From: an uncultured Lachnospiraceae bacterium
GTDB taxonomy: Bacteria; Bacillota; Clostridia; Lachnospirales; Lachnospiraceae
DNA: 32,188 nucleotides
Assembly (NCBI GenBank): GCA_947570615.1
Contig: CANOVJ010000051.1
Location: forward strand, 1 to 32,188
Direction: 5' to 3'
The notes under the pieces are model-generated. The model had not been told where the DNA came from and ran no database searches. It worked only from the letters and a program-made list of their open reading frames with translations. The position numbers were made by a program, and so were the translations under genes. Each line of letters starts with the position of its first letter. Positions within the stretch are counted from its first letter, which is position 1. Below are positions 22,308 through 29,758 of the stretch, piece by piece.

Positions 22308-24131
22308 TTATCGAAGCGTAGTCTGCGGAATCCAGATCCCGTCCTCCCCATAAGGCCGGACCATGGTCACGGAAGCCTCCTCGTGATCCAGGATAAAGGA
22401 AACGGACACCCGGACCTCTCCCGCATCCTGTCCGCCTTCGCCCTTCTCCACGGAAATCTCCACCTTTCCCTCATTATTGAGCATATTCAGGAGAAACCGC
22501 GCCGCCGTGTCCGGCGCAAACAGCGGCTCATAAAAATCTCTGTTCTCCATGGCATTATCATTTAAGGCCTCCCCCGCTTCGTTTGTCAGATAATCCATTC
22601 TCGTCCCGTTGATCACGCCGCCTGGATAAGCTCTGTAAAATTCCTCCCCTGTACAGATGTTGTCCAGAATATCCAGCTCCGAGCTGTCCATCAGAAAGCG
22701 GCCATCCCGTGAATGGAATGTGAGTTTCTCCTCCCAGACCGTCACATGGGGATCCGATGTCCAGGCATAGTACAGGATCCGGGCGTCGGTATCCGTCAGG
22801 CTCATGATCCGGTAGTCCGCCTCCCCGTCCCAGGGCCAGGGGCTTGACCAGCCAAAGCCGGGCCCGTCCCCCTCCAACGTAATAACCGTCTCTCCCTCCC
22901 GGAAAATCTCCGACAGCTTTCGAGCGCACAGAGCGGCCAGCGCTCTCCCGTCCCGGCTGCAGAAAGCCTCCGCCCAGCTTTCCACAAAAGCCCGGCTTCC
23001 CAGGGCAGTAAAATCCTCCTGTGTTTCCGTGTCTGCCGCTTCCACGCCCTGCTCCGCCGCTTCCTCCCCTTCCGCTTCGCCGACGCTCTGCGTCTGTTCC
23101 GGCTCATTTGTCAGAAGAATGCGCTGTCCCCGGGGCTTTTTCTGAGTCATGAAGCAAAGCAGAAGGACCGCGCAGAGTGCCGCCCCCAGACAGACTGTCC
23201 AAACGGTGGGCTTTCTGTAGTTGAGAATGTTCCGCACCCGCTCCTTTACGCTCAGCTCCCCGAAGGCCACCGGGCAGGTCGCCGCTTTTTCCTTCCATAC
23301 ACTGCTGTTTAAGAGCGCCCTGGCGTAAGCCTTTCTGTCCTTCCCTTTCATATCGCGGATCACCATCTCGTCGCAGGCAAGCTCCATATCCCGGCACAGC
23401 ATCTTAAAGGCGACCCAGATCAGAGGGTTAAACCAGTGAACGGACAGCAGAAAGAATGAAAGGGGTTTCACCAGATGATCCCCCCGTCTGCGGTGAGCCA
23501 TCTCATGGCGCACGATATAAGGCAGCTCCTTCCTGTCCATGGAGGAGGGCACACAGATCCGGGGATGCATGACGCCGAAGAGGAACGGCGTCTCGATTTC
23601 GCCACACCTGTAAATCCTCACCACTCTGTCCTCCAGCAGATATTCCTCCATAGACGCCATACGGACACAGGCTCTGATCTTAAACCAGCTGTGGAAAAAA
23701 TATCCTGCCATAAACAGCGTCCCAAAAAACCATATGGCTGAACCAATCCGAAGCGCCATCCGCAGATCCCCTGCCTGCGCAGTCGCCGCCCCGTTTCCCG
23801 TATCCCCGCTTTTTTCCGGAGGCGCAGGCGCTTCTTTCGCTCCGGCCCCTGCCGATGCTGCCGGATCGACTCCCGCTCCCTGCAAAAAGGCATCGGCCTG
23901 CTCCGACTGTCCACCGGTCATCCCGTCTGCCAGTGATCCCCTCTCCGGAAACAGACCAAAGGCCGACTTGATGGAAAAGGGAACCATGAGACGGATTCCC
24001 ACCAGCATCCAGAGAACACATCGCAGACTCTTTGGCGCTTTCCCCAACAGGAGGCGAATCAATAGCACCGCCGGAACCATGGCTCCCGCAAACATACTCA
24101 GTCTCAAAACCTCCGGAAAAATCCTCTCCAT
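22308..24131 (-). CDS. BlaR1/MecR1-type M56 membrane metalloprotease sensor
   Basis: A 607-aa membrane sensor. Helices lie near residues 8-30, 38-55, 128-148, 223-242 and 310-328. The gluzincin zinc site is RHEMAHRRRGDH (His209, Glu210, His213) with Glu250 in MELACDEMV. In the BlaR1/MecR1 family this protease cleaves the BlaI-type repressor after an extracellular signal. The extracellular part here (~335-607) is not a penicillin-binding serine domain: no SxxK or KTG motif is seen. It has instead an NTF2-like opening (FVESWAEAFCSRDGRALAALC) and strand-rich repeats, so the signal is probably not a beta-lactam. GAGGAAAG precedes the ATG. The repressor gene lies 138 bp upstream on the same strand. 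Confidence 0.9.
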   Translation of the reverse strand: MERIFPEVLRLSMFAGAMVPAVLLIRLLLGKAPKSLRCVLWMLVGIRLMVPFSIKSAFGLFPERGSLADGMTGGQSEQADAFLQGAGVDPAASAGAGAKEAPAPPEKSGDTGNGAATAQAGDLRMALRIGSAIWFFGTLFMAGYFFHSWFKIRACVRMASMEEYLLEDRVVRIYRCGEIETPFLFGVMHPRICVPSSMDRKELPYIVRHEMAHRRRGDHLVKPLSFFLLSVHWFNPLIWVAFKMLCRDMELACDEMVIRDMKGKDRKAYARALLNSSVWKEKAATCPVAFGELSVKERVRNILNYRKPTVWTVCLGAALCAVLLLCFMTQKKPRGQRILLTNEPEQTQSVGEAEGEEAAEQGVEAADTETQEDFTALGSRAFVESWAEAFCSRDGRALAALCARKLSEIFREGETVITLEGDGPGFGWSSPWPWDGEADYRIMSLTDTDARILYYAWTSDPHVTVWEEKLTFHSRDGRFLMDSSELDILDNICTGEEFYRAYPGGVINGTRMDYLTNEAGEALNDNAMENRDFYEPLFAPDTAARFLLNMLNNEGKVEISVEKGEGGQDAGEVRVSVSFILDHEEASVTMVRPYGEDGIWIPQTTLR

Positions 24132-24269
24132 ATTCTTTCCTCATTTCCGCGCACATGGCGCATATTCTCATTTCCACATCGCTCTCCCGCCCGCGAATCC
24201 GGCATCTGACGGGCAGACGCAATCCGCATCGCTTCCCGCCTCCCATTTCCGATCCGGCGCCGGCAGTCT

Positions 24270-24629
24270 TTACTCCCCGAAGGAATCGATCATCCTGCGG
24301 ATCTCCTCAATTTCCTGCCGGGACAGCTTCTTTTTTCTGGTAAAGGCGGCAATAAAATCCGGCAGCGAACCGGCAAAGGACTTCTCCACCACCTGGGCGC
24401 TCTGTGCCGAGAGAGCTTCCTGCCTGGACACCAGAGAGGTGACGATGGCGTCCCTGGACTGCACAACGCCCCGCTCCGAAAGCCTTCTGATCACCGTGTA
24501 GGTGGTGGACTTTTTCCAGTCCAGCTTTTCCCTGCACAGCCGCACCAGCTCGCTGCTCGATACCGGCTCGTGCTCCCAGAGGATCTCGCAGAATCTGTAT
24601 TCACTGTCAAAAATTTTCGGTGTTTCCAT
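24270..24629 (-). CDS. BlaI/MecI-family transcriptional repressor
   Basis: A 119-aa winged-helix repressor. Residues ~5-75 are the BlaI/MecI DNA-binding domain: FCEILWEHEPVSSSEL, then VIRRLSERGVVQSRDAIVTSLVSR. The C-terminal ~45 residues (EALSAQSAQVVEKSFAGSLPDF) are the family's dimerisation domain. The family represses its own operon and is inactivated by proteolysis by the partner sensor encoded immediately downstream. A 40-bp dyad overlapping the -10 region of its promoter is the likely operator. A start at 24629 gives the normal family N-terminus. Confidence 0.93.
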   Translation of the reverse strand: METPKIFDSEYRFCEILWEHEPVSSSELVRLCREKLDWKKSTTYTVIRRLSERGVVQSRDAIVTSLVSRQEALSAQSAQVVEKSFAGSLPDFIAAFTRKKKLSRQEIEEIRRMIDSFGE

Positions 24630-24741
24630 CTCTTATCCGTTCTCCCCTCAGGACTCGGAATCCCTTATCCGGAAGACCGGACATTTTCGCCCGGACACTT
24701 CAGATCTCCCGATTTCCTGCCCCTGTTAATTATATTTAAAG

Positions 24742-24781
24742 GTCTAATATATTAAACCAAATTTAGTTTAATGCATTAGAC
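24742..24781. promoter_or_regulatory. 40-bp double dyad: putative BlaI-type operator
   Basis: GTCTAAT-AT-ATTAAAC, an 8-nt centre, then GTTTAAT-GC-ATTAGAC. Both seven-base arms are perfectly inverted (centre at 24761/24762). It covers the -10 and part of the spacer of the blaI promoter. The half sites differ from the staphylococcal TACA/TGTA motif, which suggests a diverged repressor specificity. Two dimers could bind side by side. Confidence 0.85.
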
Positions 24782-24793
24782 TCAGAATGTCAA
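24765..24793 (-). promoter_or_regulatory. Promoter of the blaI-blaR1 operon
   Basis: A perfect TTGACA (24788-24793), 17-nt spacer, TAAACT (24765-24770). The -10 and spacer lie within the operator dyad, a layout expected for autoregulation. Confidence 0.75.
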
Positions 24794-24803
24794 TGACAGA
24801 ATA

Positions 24804-24832
24804 TTGAAAAATAATTTTCCATATGTTATGAT
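24804..24832 (+). promoter_or_regulatory. Divergent promoter of the Rpn-family gene
   Basis: TTGAAA (24804-24809), 17-nt spacer, TATGAT (24827-24832), both five of six. It starts 11 bp from the -35 of the blaI promoter. The start codon is 242 bp further on, giving an unusually long leader. Confidence 0.65.
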
Positions 24833-24965
24833 ATAACCATCAAATTAAGCATAACGTCAAATACAGTCGATAAGGCTTCTCTTATCTTCCATGGGAAAGA
24901 AATTTCCTGTCTGATTCAAAGATCCGTGCTTAATTTCCAGAAAAAACTGACATATTTCAGAGACA

Positions 24966-25055
24966 GACGGAAGCTTTGGGCAGACATGGAGAATCTGTAC
25001 TTACGGAATACGGAAATGCCGCCAAAAAGCGGTTTCAAACCTGCACGCTTCCGTC
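24966..25055 (+). other. Long-range inverted repeat in the Rpn gene leader
   Basis: GACGGAAGC (24966-24974) is perfectly inverted as GCTTCCGTC (25047-25055), enclosing 72 nt and ending 7 nt before the ribosome binding site (GAGAGGAGG). It could close a structured domain that affects translation. The rest of the leader (24833-24965) holds nothing recognised. Confidence 0.45.
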
Positions 25056-25074
25056 CGCTGCGAGAGGAGGAGAC

Positions 25075-25971
25075 ATGCAGGGAAACAGCGAAAAGAAGGA
25101 CACTGTCGAAAAAGAATTTGTTGCCTTTCCGGATGTTGCGGCAGACACCATCAATGCGCTGCTCTACCAGGGAAAAATACGTACAGGTCCACAACGGCTG
25201 TGGCCCGGACCGACAGAGACTGTTTATCAGGGAAACGAAAAGCTCCGGACTCAGTATGAGGATCTGTGTAAATTTGAGATTATAAACGGGCAGATCAGAA
25301 TCATGTATCTGATTGCCAATCAGAGCAGGGCAGACGGAAAAATGCTGCTGCGAAAAGCCGGTTATACCGGAGGCATCTACCGGGAACAGTCCGAAAAGAA
25401 AACCCAAAGCCTTTTTCCTGTGATAGAGCTCATTCTCTACCGGGGGCAACCCGGCTGGAAAAGCGGTCGCGACATCCGGCAGCTTTTCAGGAGGCAAATG
25501 CTTGAAAAGGAGGAGTGGAAGTATATCGATGACTTAAAGCTTCATGTCTTCGAGATGAGACGTCTGCCTCCGGAAACCAGAAATCTGTTCCGGAGCGATA
25601 TGCGGATCGTGGTAGATTTTCTTGCGGAGGGAATCGGTTACCGTTCTGACCAAAAAATCGTCCATAAAGCCGCCCTGCTCAAAATGCTTAAGGTTCTCTC
25701 GGGGGAAACGGACACTGAAAATATTGAAAAATGGCTGGAACAGCAACACATCAGGGAGGAGGATGAGATCACCGTGTGTGAATTATTTGACCAGTATGAA
25801 AGGAAGGGCAGAAAAGAGGGGCTTGTCGAAGGAATAAAATGCGGCGAAGCCAGACGTCTTGTGGTGGATATCGAAAACGCCATGAAATTCTTTCAGGTAA
25901 CGCTGGAGAGAGCCTGCGAGGCACTGGGCACCACTGTGAGCAAATACGAGGAAGCCAGAAAGCTTATTTAA
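25075..25971 (+). CDS. Rpn-family putative recombination-promoting nuclease / transposase-like protein, probably degenerate
   Basis: A 298-aa protein of the Rpn (RpnA-E, PD-(D/E)xK) family, common in multiple copies in Clostridia. The family N-terminal pattern is present as AFPDVAADTINALLY, then EKLRTQYEDLCKFEI, where the Asp is the first active-site acid. The core strand that normally reads 'IENQ' is LIANQ, so the key Glu is Ala. FPVIELILYRG and the late C-terminal EEDEITVCELFDQYERKGRKEG are normal. The last ~70 residues form helices with charged heptads. GAGGAGG supports the start at 25075; an in-frame ATG at 24976 is unlikely. It is not followed by inverted repeats, so it is not shown to be mobile. 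Confidence 0.85.
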   Translation: MQGNSEKKDTVEKEFVAFPDVAADTINALLYQGKIRTGPQRLWPGPTETVYQGNEKLRTQYEDLCKFEIINGQIRIMYLIANQSRADGKMLLRKAGYTGGIYREQSEKKTQSLFPVIELILYRGQPGWKSGRDIRQLFRRQMLEKEEWKYIDDLKLHVFEMRRLPPETRNLFRSDMRIVVDFLAEGIGYRSDQKIVHKAALLKMLKVLSGETDTENIEKWLEQQHIREEDEITVCELFDQYERKGRKEGLVEGIKCGEARRLVVDIENAMKFFQVTLERACEALGTTVSKYEEARKLI

Positions 25972-25997
25972 GCTGCACTTTACCCGGAAACCTGCCT

Positions 25998-26026
25998 CCC
26001 CCAAAAGCAACGGCTTTTTTTGGGGG
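25998..26026. terminator. Terminator-like hairpin after the Rpn gene
   Basis: CCCCCAAAAGC pairs with GCTTTTTTTGGGGG around the loop AACG, with three unpaired T. It lies 27 bp after the stop codon. No U tract follows the stem in either direction, so termination is likely but not certain. Confidence 0.5.
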
Positions 26027-26130
26027 GACAGATCATGGCTTTTATAATGCATTTTCGTATCAATCCTTCAGCGTATTTTTCGATAAAACAAACAGTATGT
26101 ACAAGAGGTCGAATATCATCGTAAAATGTC

Positions 26131-26487
26131 TTACTTTCTACAATCATCTACGAATTGTTTACAGTTATTAAATAACAGAGAATATTTCTCTTCCCCTATT
26201 CTTTGCAATGCCCTTGAGATAATTCTCTCTCCCTCGCTCCCTGACTTTGCACTGTAATATATCTCATATGCCTTTTTCTTTTTGAGAAACTGATGCCATA
26301 AAACTATACGCACACTTGCAGGCTTTTTCCACCAATGTCCCGGATAACTGGAATAATGAATTATTTGATTGTCCGACAATACAATACCATAGTGCCAATA
26401 TATACCTCTTCTTACACGAATGATATCCCCTTTACAGACCTTTACATTACTACGATAAGACAAATAACCAGCGGTAACCATAAGCAA
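26131..26487 (-). CDS. LRAT-domain (H-rev107-like) thiol acyltransferase/phospholipase
   Basis: A ~118-aa protein with the NlpC/P60-related LRAT fold. Catalytic residues are visible in order: His32 (WHYGIV), His44 (IIHY) and Cys109 (NNCKQFV), the bacterial form of the 'NCEHFV' motif. The 12-residue spacing between the two His equals that of human H-rev107. Such enzymes form a thioester with a fatty acyl group taken from phospholipid and pass it to an amine or another lipid. The gene overlaps the end of the UbiA gene. GGAGGAGG points to the TTG at 26487 as start (ATG at 26481 and 26507 are alternatives). It is AT-rich like the two genes upstream. Confidence 0.7.
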   Translation of the reverse strand: MLMVTAGYLSYRSNVKVCKGDIIRVRRGIYWHYGIVLSDNQIIHYSSYPGHWWKKPASVRIVLWHQFLKKKKAYEIYYSAKSGSEGERIISRALQRIGEEKYSLLFNNCKQFVDDCRK

Positions 26488-27266
26488 TAAACTACAAACC
26501 TCCTCCATATTCTGTCTTTGTTTAACCATATATAATAGCAGATTCCCAAATACGAAAAGCACAATACAATAATATGAGCGGCAACTTCCAGTCTGACCTT
26601 AAAAAGTGCCAGTGAAACAATTTGTACAATAGCTGCTAAAATAAAGGTTCGCTTCTCGCCCCACTGGACAGGTATCGTATATTGTCCACTTTCTTTATCT
26701 CCTTCCATGTCATAAATATCCATCATCAATTCTTTCCCTGTTATATATAAAATAACTGCTAAAAGCAAAGAGAAGCTGTCAATTTCCATACTACTTTTAT
26801 AAACGACAAAGAACAATGGAATTGCAATCACTATCGCAGTATATACAGATTTGATTTTGCTAAGATAATTAATAAATCTTCCATATATAAACGCTAAAAT
26901 AATTGCGAAAAAGTATAAAAACAATTCATAAGTATTCTGTGACACCCCAATTGCCCCTATAGCGGATAAGAAAAACAGAAAACAGCCTGTTTGAAACGCC
27001 CTTTGCCTCGTTATTAATCCCATCGGCAAAATACGGTAGGGTTTATTGATTACATCTTTATCATAATCATAGACATCATTAATTGCGAAGCACCCCATGG
27101 CCGCAAATGAAAACGGTATCGCATAAAAGGCAGATTGCACCATTGGTATCTGATGTCTGCTTAAAAATAGACTTACCAAAAAAAACAGGAGAAAACACGA
27201 AGGTACATGAAGCATCTGGCAAGATTTAAAAAGGATTATTCCCTTCCTAAGCAGCTTTTTTCTCAT
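26442..27266 (-). CDS. UbiA-family prenyltransferase
   Basis: A 274-aa membrane enzyme of the UbiA superfamily with about nine helices, which transfers a polyprenyl group from its diphosphate to an acceptor. The two Mg2+/diphosphate motifs are NDVYDYDKD (63-71) and YDMEGDKESGQ (~185-195). The short INKPYR segment and GDKESGQYTIPV tail resemble geranylgeranylglyceryl-phosphate and chlorophyll synthase-type members more than the ubiquinone type; the acceptor is unknown. AAGGA supports the start at 27266, 20 bp inside the upstream gene's end. It overlaps the LRAT gene downstream. In most Firmicutes UbiA proteins serve menaquinone, but no men genes are nearby. Confidence 0.9.
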   Translation of the reverse strand: MRKKLLRKGIILFKSCQMLHVPSCFLLFFLVSLFLSRHQIPMVQSAFYAIPFSFAAMGCFAINDVYDYDKDVINKPYRILPMGLITRQRAFQTGCFLFFLSAIGAIGVSQNTYELFLYFFAIILAFIYGRFINYLSKIKSVYTAIVIAIPLFFVVYKSSMEIDSFSLLLAVILYITGKELMMDIYDMEGDKESGQYTIPVQWGEKRTFILAAIVQIVSLALFKVRLEVAAHIIVLCFSYLGICYYIWLNKDRIWRRFVVYCLWLPLVICLIVVM

Positions 27267-28692
27267 GATCCGAATCCTTATTAAAGTTTTCCATCCCATA
27301 TAACACGAGATTTAAGAAAAATATAATAAATAAAAATAATGTACCGGTTTTCACCCTGGTAAACTTTCTTTGCGCTCCTAATTGTAACGCAATCTGTGCT
27401 ATCGCGTCTGCCACTCCCAAATACAAATACAAACGGCTCAGTCTGCACTTCTGCCATGCCCCTCGTAGCGATATATCGCTTTTCTTTATTTTTGATATCA
27501 GGTCTGTTATTTCTTTTGGCCATCCACTCAAAAGAGCTATGATGCCAGCAGAGACACCCGCCATAATCCATGTTGTTAATTTGGAGAGATCAATCAGTTC
27601 TTCCAACACCTTAATCAGGTCAAATCCATTTTTCTCCAGTATAAACAAAGAAAAAATGACAATGACACTTGTGATGAAAGAAACCAGTTTAACGACATCA
27701 ATCCTTGCTCCTGTACAATTTTTCATTTTCCTTATGTTATAAAAAACGATACCATATATTTCAATAATAATGATCAGGAAAACGGCGTGAATTATGGGAA
27801 TTCTCTCCATTAATGTTACTGTCACGCTTCCCCCAAGAGAAAGAATACTGATGGCAAAACACATTGCCGAATCATATTTCTCCTTAACAGAATCACTTTC
27901 CTTGCGCATTATAACATCAAGCGACTCCAGAATTATCGACGCACTGCAAAACAACAGAAAATACACGGCAATTTTACACGAGTCAAAGGAAACCGCAAGA
28001 AACCAAAAAAACAGCAGAAATATTATATGAACAAAACCTATCTTGTTATTTTGCACTATCACATTCCCTTCATGTACTTCTGCTTTTGGAATATCACTCA
28101 GAAATAAAACATATTCATAAAGCAAAAGCACTAAGATAGGAACAATGAGCGAAACGCCACCTTCGTTACCTGAGGAATATAAAACTAATACATAACCCAT
28201 ATAAGCTGACAAGGCAATAGTATATATGGCAGGCCATACCAATTCGTATCTGACAAACTCGAATTGGTTCTCGGACAGCCTATAATAAAAAAGCATGGCG
28301 GAAAGGCTGAGAGTCCCATAGAGAATTAACAGAAAAAAGAAATTGTTATCTTTAAAAAAATTGAGAAAAAAATAAATCATGGCAACAAATAAGATACAAT
28401 CAGATACCACGATAACTTTATAACCTTTATTTATACTCCTTTGATGATATAAAGTGACAAAACCGGCAATAAATAATGCGGCAGTTAAAATAATATAAGA
28501 GGCGGAGATCCAGTTTTCTTTTATATAGCGTGGCAGTTGATACAGGCTGAGATCATTCAGGTATATAGACACAACGCCCCCTGATACCAAAGAAATCAGT
28601 GCGACTATACAATACCCCAATGTACGTTTCCAATAATTATCCGTCAGATAAATTGAGCTCTTTGTTTTCATCTTCTGAACAAACCCATTCAA
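27247..28692 (-). CDS. Uncharacterised polytopic membrane protein (about 13 helices)
   Basis: A 481-aa integral membrane protein that I do not recognise. Hydrophobic segments lie near residues 24-45, 64-83, 93-113, 117-137, 152-173, 178-199, 217-236, 240-258, 274-294, 300-320, 332-350, 368-390 and 455-475. Between the last two lies a basic cytosolic loop (KEITDLISKIKKSDISLRGAWQK). No transporter, glycosyltransferase or kinase motif was found. Starts at 28692 or 28671 are possible, neither with a good ribosome binding site. It is the first gene of an AT-rich three-gene unit with UbiA and LRAT proteins and shares their codon use. It could scaffold, flip or accept the lipid product, but that is only inference. 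Confidence 0.7.
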   Translation of the reverse strand: MNGFVQKMKTKSSIYLTDNYWKRTLGYCIVALISLVSGGVVSIYLNDLSLYQLPRYIKENWISASYIILTAALFIAGFVTLYHQRSINKGYKVIVVSDCILFVAMIYFFLNFFKDNNFFFLLILYGTLSLSAMLFYYRLSENQFEFVRYELVWPAIYTIALSAYMGYVLVLYSSGNEGGVSLIVPILVLLLYEYVLFLSDIPKAEVHEGNVIVQNNKIGFVHIIFLLFFWFLAVSFDSCKIAVYFLLFCSASIILESLDVIMRKESDSVKEKYDSAMCFAISILSLGGSVTVTLMERIPIIHAVFLIIIIEIYGIVFYNIRKMKNCTGARIDVVKLVSFITSVIVIFSLFILEKNGFDLIKVLEELIDLSKLTTWIMAGVSAGIIALLSGWPKEITDLISKIKKSDISLRGAWQKCRLSRLYLYLGVADAIAQIALQLGAQRKFTRVKTGTLFLFIIFFLNLVLYGMENFNKDSDHEKKAA

Positions 28693-28739
28693 TATTCTTT
28701 TGAAAAATAAATTTCTGGCTCAACGACTTAATTGATAAA

Positions 28740-28769
28740 ATCATACCATTTTTTTACATATTTCGACAA
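28740..28769 (-). promoter_or_regulatory. Candidate promoter of the membrane protein/UbiA/LRAT cassette
   Basis: TTGTCG (28764-28769), 18-nt spacer, TATGAT (28740-28745), 48 bp upstream of the first start codon. The surrounding region 28693-28876 is AT-rich, and no gene is seen in it. Confidence 0.5.
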
Positions 28770-28876
28770 TATACCTATAGTTCTAATTAAAATGAACTTT
28801 CTTGCATTTCTCATAAAACGACCCGTATCATATGAGTTACCCGGCAGACAGAATCGTCATTACCGTAAAATGTATA

Positions 28877-28916
28877 CAGGATACGGCACAATAAAATACT
28901 GATATACCATATCCTG
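28877..28916 (-). terminator. Possible terminator of the ABC-2 operon
   Basis: CAGGATA (28877-28883) is inverted as TATCCTG (28910-28916) around a 26-nt AT-rich loop. On the minus strand a TATACATTTT stretch follows. It lies ~50 bp past the last ABC gene. Confidence 0.4.
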
Positions 28917-28966
28917 CATCTTATTTTCTCCATCCCTGGCCTGCTGCCTGCGAGGATATCCTCCCC

Positions 28967-29758
28967 TCACGAGCTCGCGCTGTTATACCTCCTGATCCCC
29001 CTGGTCCACACCACATAAGTGAGAACCGTGAACACAGCCACCACGGATATCCCCCACAGTCCCAGCCGCCAGCTCATCTCTCCCACCAGTCTCTGTACCG
29101 GGAGCGTGGCCATGATACCATAGGGAAGGATCATGTAAAAGACCAGCTTATACACGCCATAAAAGGCAATCCCCGGCAGCTTCATGCACAGATCCAGACT
29201 GGCGTCCTCCAGCTGGATCAGCCTTGCATTGGAGATCACATAGAAGGAAACTGCCCGCATCAGAACCTCCATCTCATAGTAAAGGATCTCCATCACCAGA
29301 AGCCAGAAGCCGTAAGCCAGAAGGCTCTCCGGACCGATCTGCAGCCGGCTCACCTTCGCCCCGTACGCAATAATACACAGGCTCATGAGAATCAGCGGAA
29401 CGGAGCCCGGATTCACCTGCTCAAAGGTCAGCCGAAGCAGCGGGCTCACTGGTTTTGTCAGGTACAGATCCATCTCTCCGCTCAGCACCTTGTCCTGAAT
29501 CCCCAGCAGTCCGAAAAAGCAGACCGACATGCTGACGGCGTTCAGAAGGGAAAACGTTCCGATATACAAAATCACCTCTCCCCGCCCCCAGCTTCCGATG
29601 GCGTCCACATTGGAATAGACCACCCGGAACACCAGGAGCTGTACCAGAAACAGGCTCCCGTCCACGAAAAAGGGCGAGAAAAAATCCAGCCGGAATACCA
29701 TCAGATTGTGGAATCTTATTTTGATCAGCTCTCTTATCACTCTTAAATTTTTCTTCAT
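28967..29758 (-). CDS. ABC-2 family exporter permease (COG3694-like)
   Basis: A 263-aa membrane protein with six helices of the ABC-2 permease type. The N-terminal amphipathic entry (VIRELIKIRFHNLMVFRLDF), the segment VLSGEMDLYLTKPVSPLLRL and the GIRRYNSASS ending are the pattern of COG3694 permeases ('uncharacterised transport, permease'), usually paired with COG4587 and COG4586 partners. It pairs with the permease upstream to form a heterodimer. The ATG overlaps the stop of that gene (29755-29758). The substrate is unknown; related systems are implicated in lipid, peptide or drug export. Confidence 0.9.
   Translation of the reverse strand: MKKNLRVIRELIKIRFHNLMVFRLDFFSPFFVDGSLFLVQLLVFRVVYSNVDAIGSWGRGEVILYIGTFSLLNAVSMSVCFFGLLGIQDKVLSGEMDLYLTKPVSPLLRLTFEQVNPGSVPLILMSLCIIAYGAKVSRLQIGPESLLAYGFWLLVMEILYYEMEVLMRAVSFYVISNARLIQLEDASLDLCMKLPGIAFYGVYKLVFYMILPYGIMATLPVQRLVGEMSWRLGLWGISVVAVFTVLTYVVWTRGIRRYNSASS

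Noticed and set aside
25075-25971. Complete mobile element
   Set aside because: A Rpn-family gene is present, but no terminal inverted repeats, target duplications or attachment sites were found around it.
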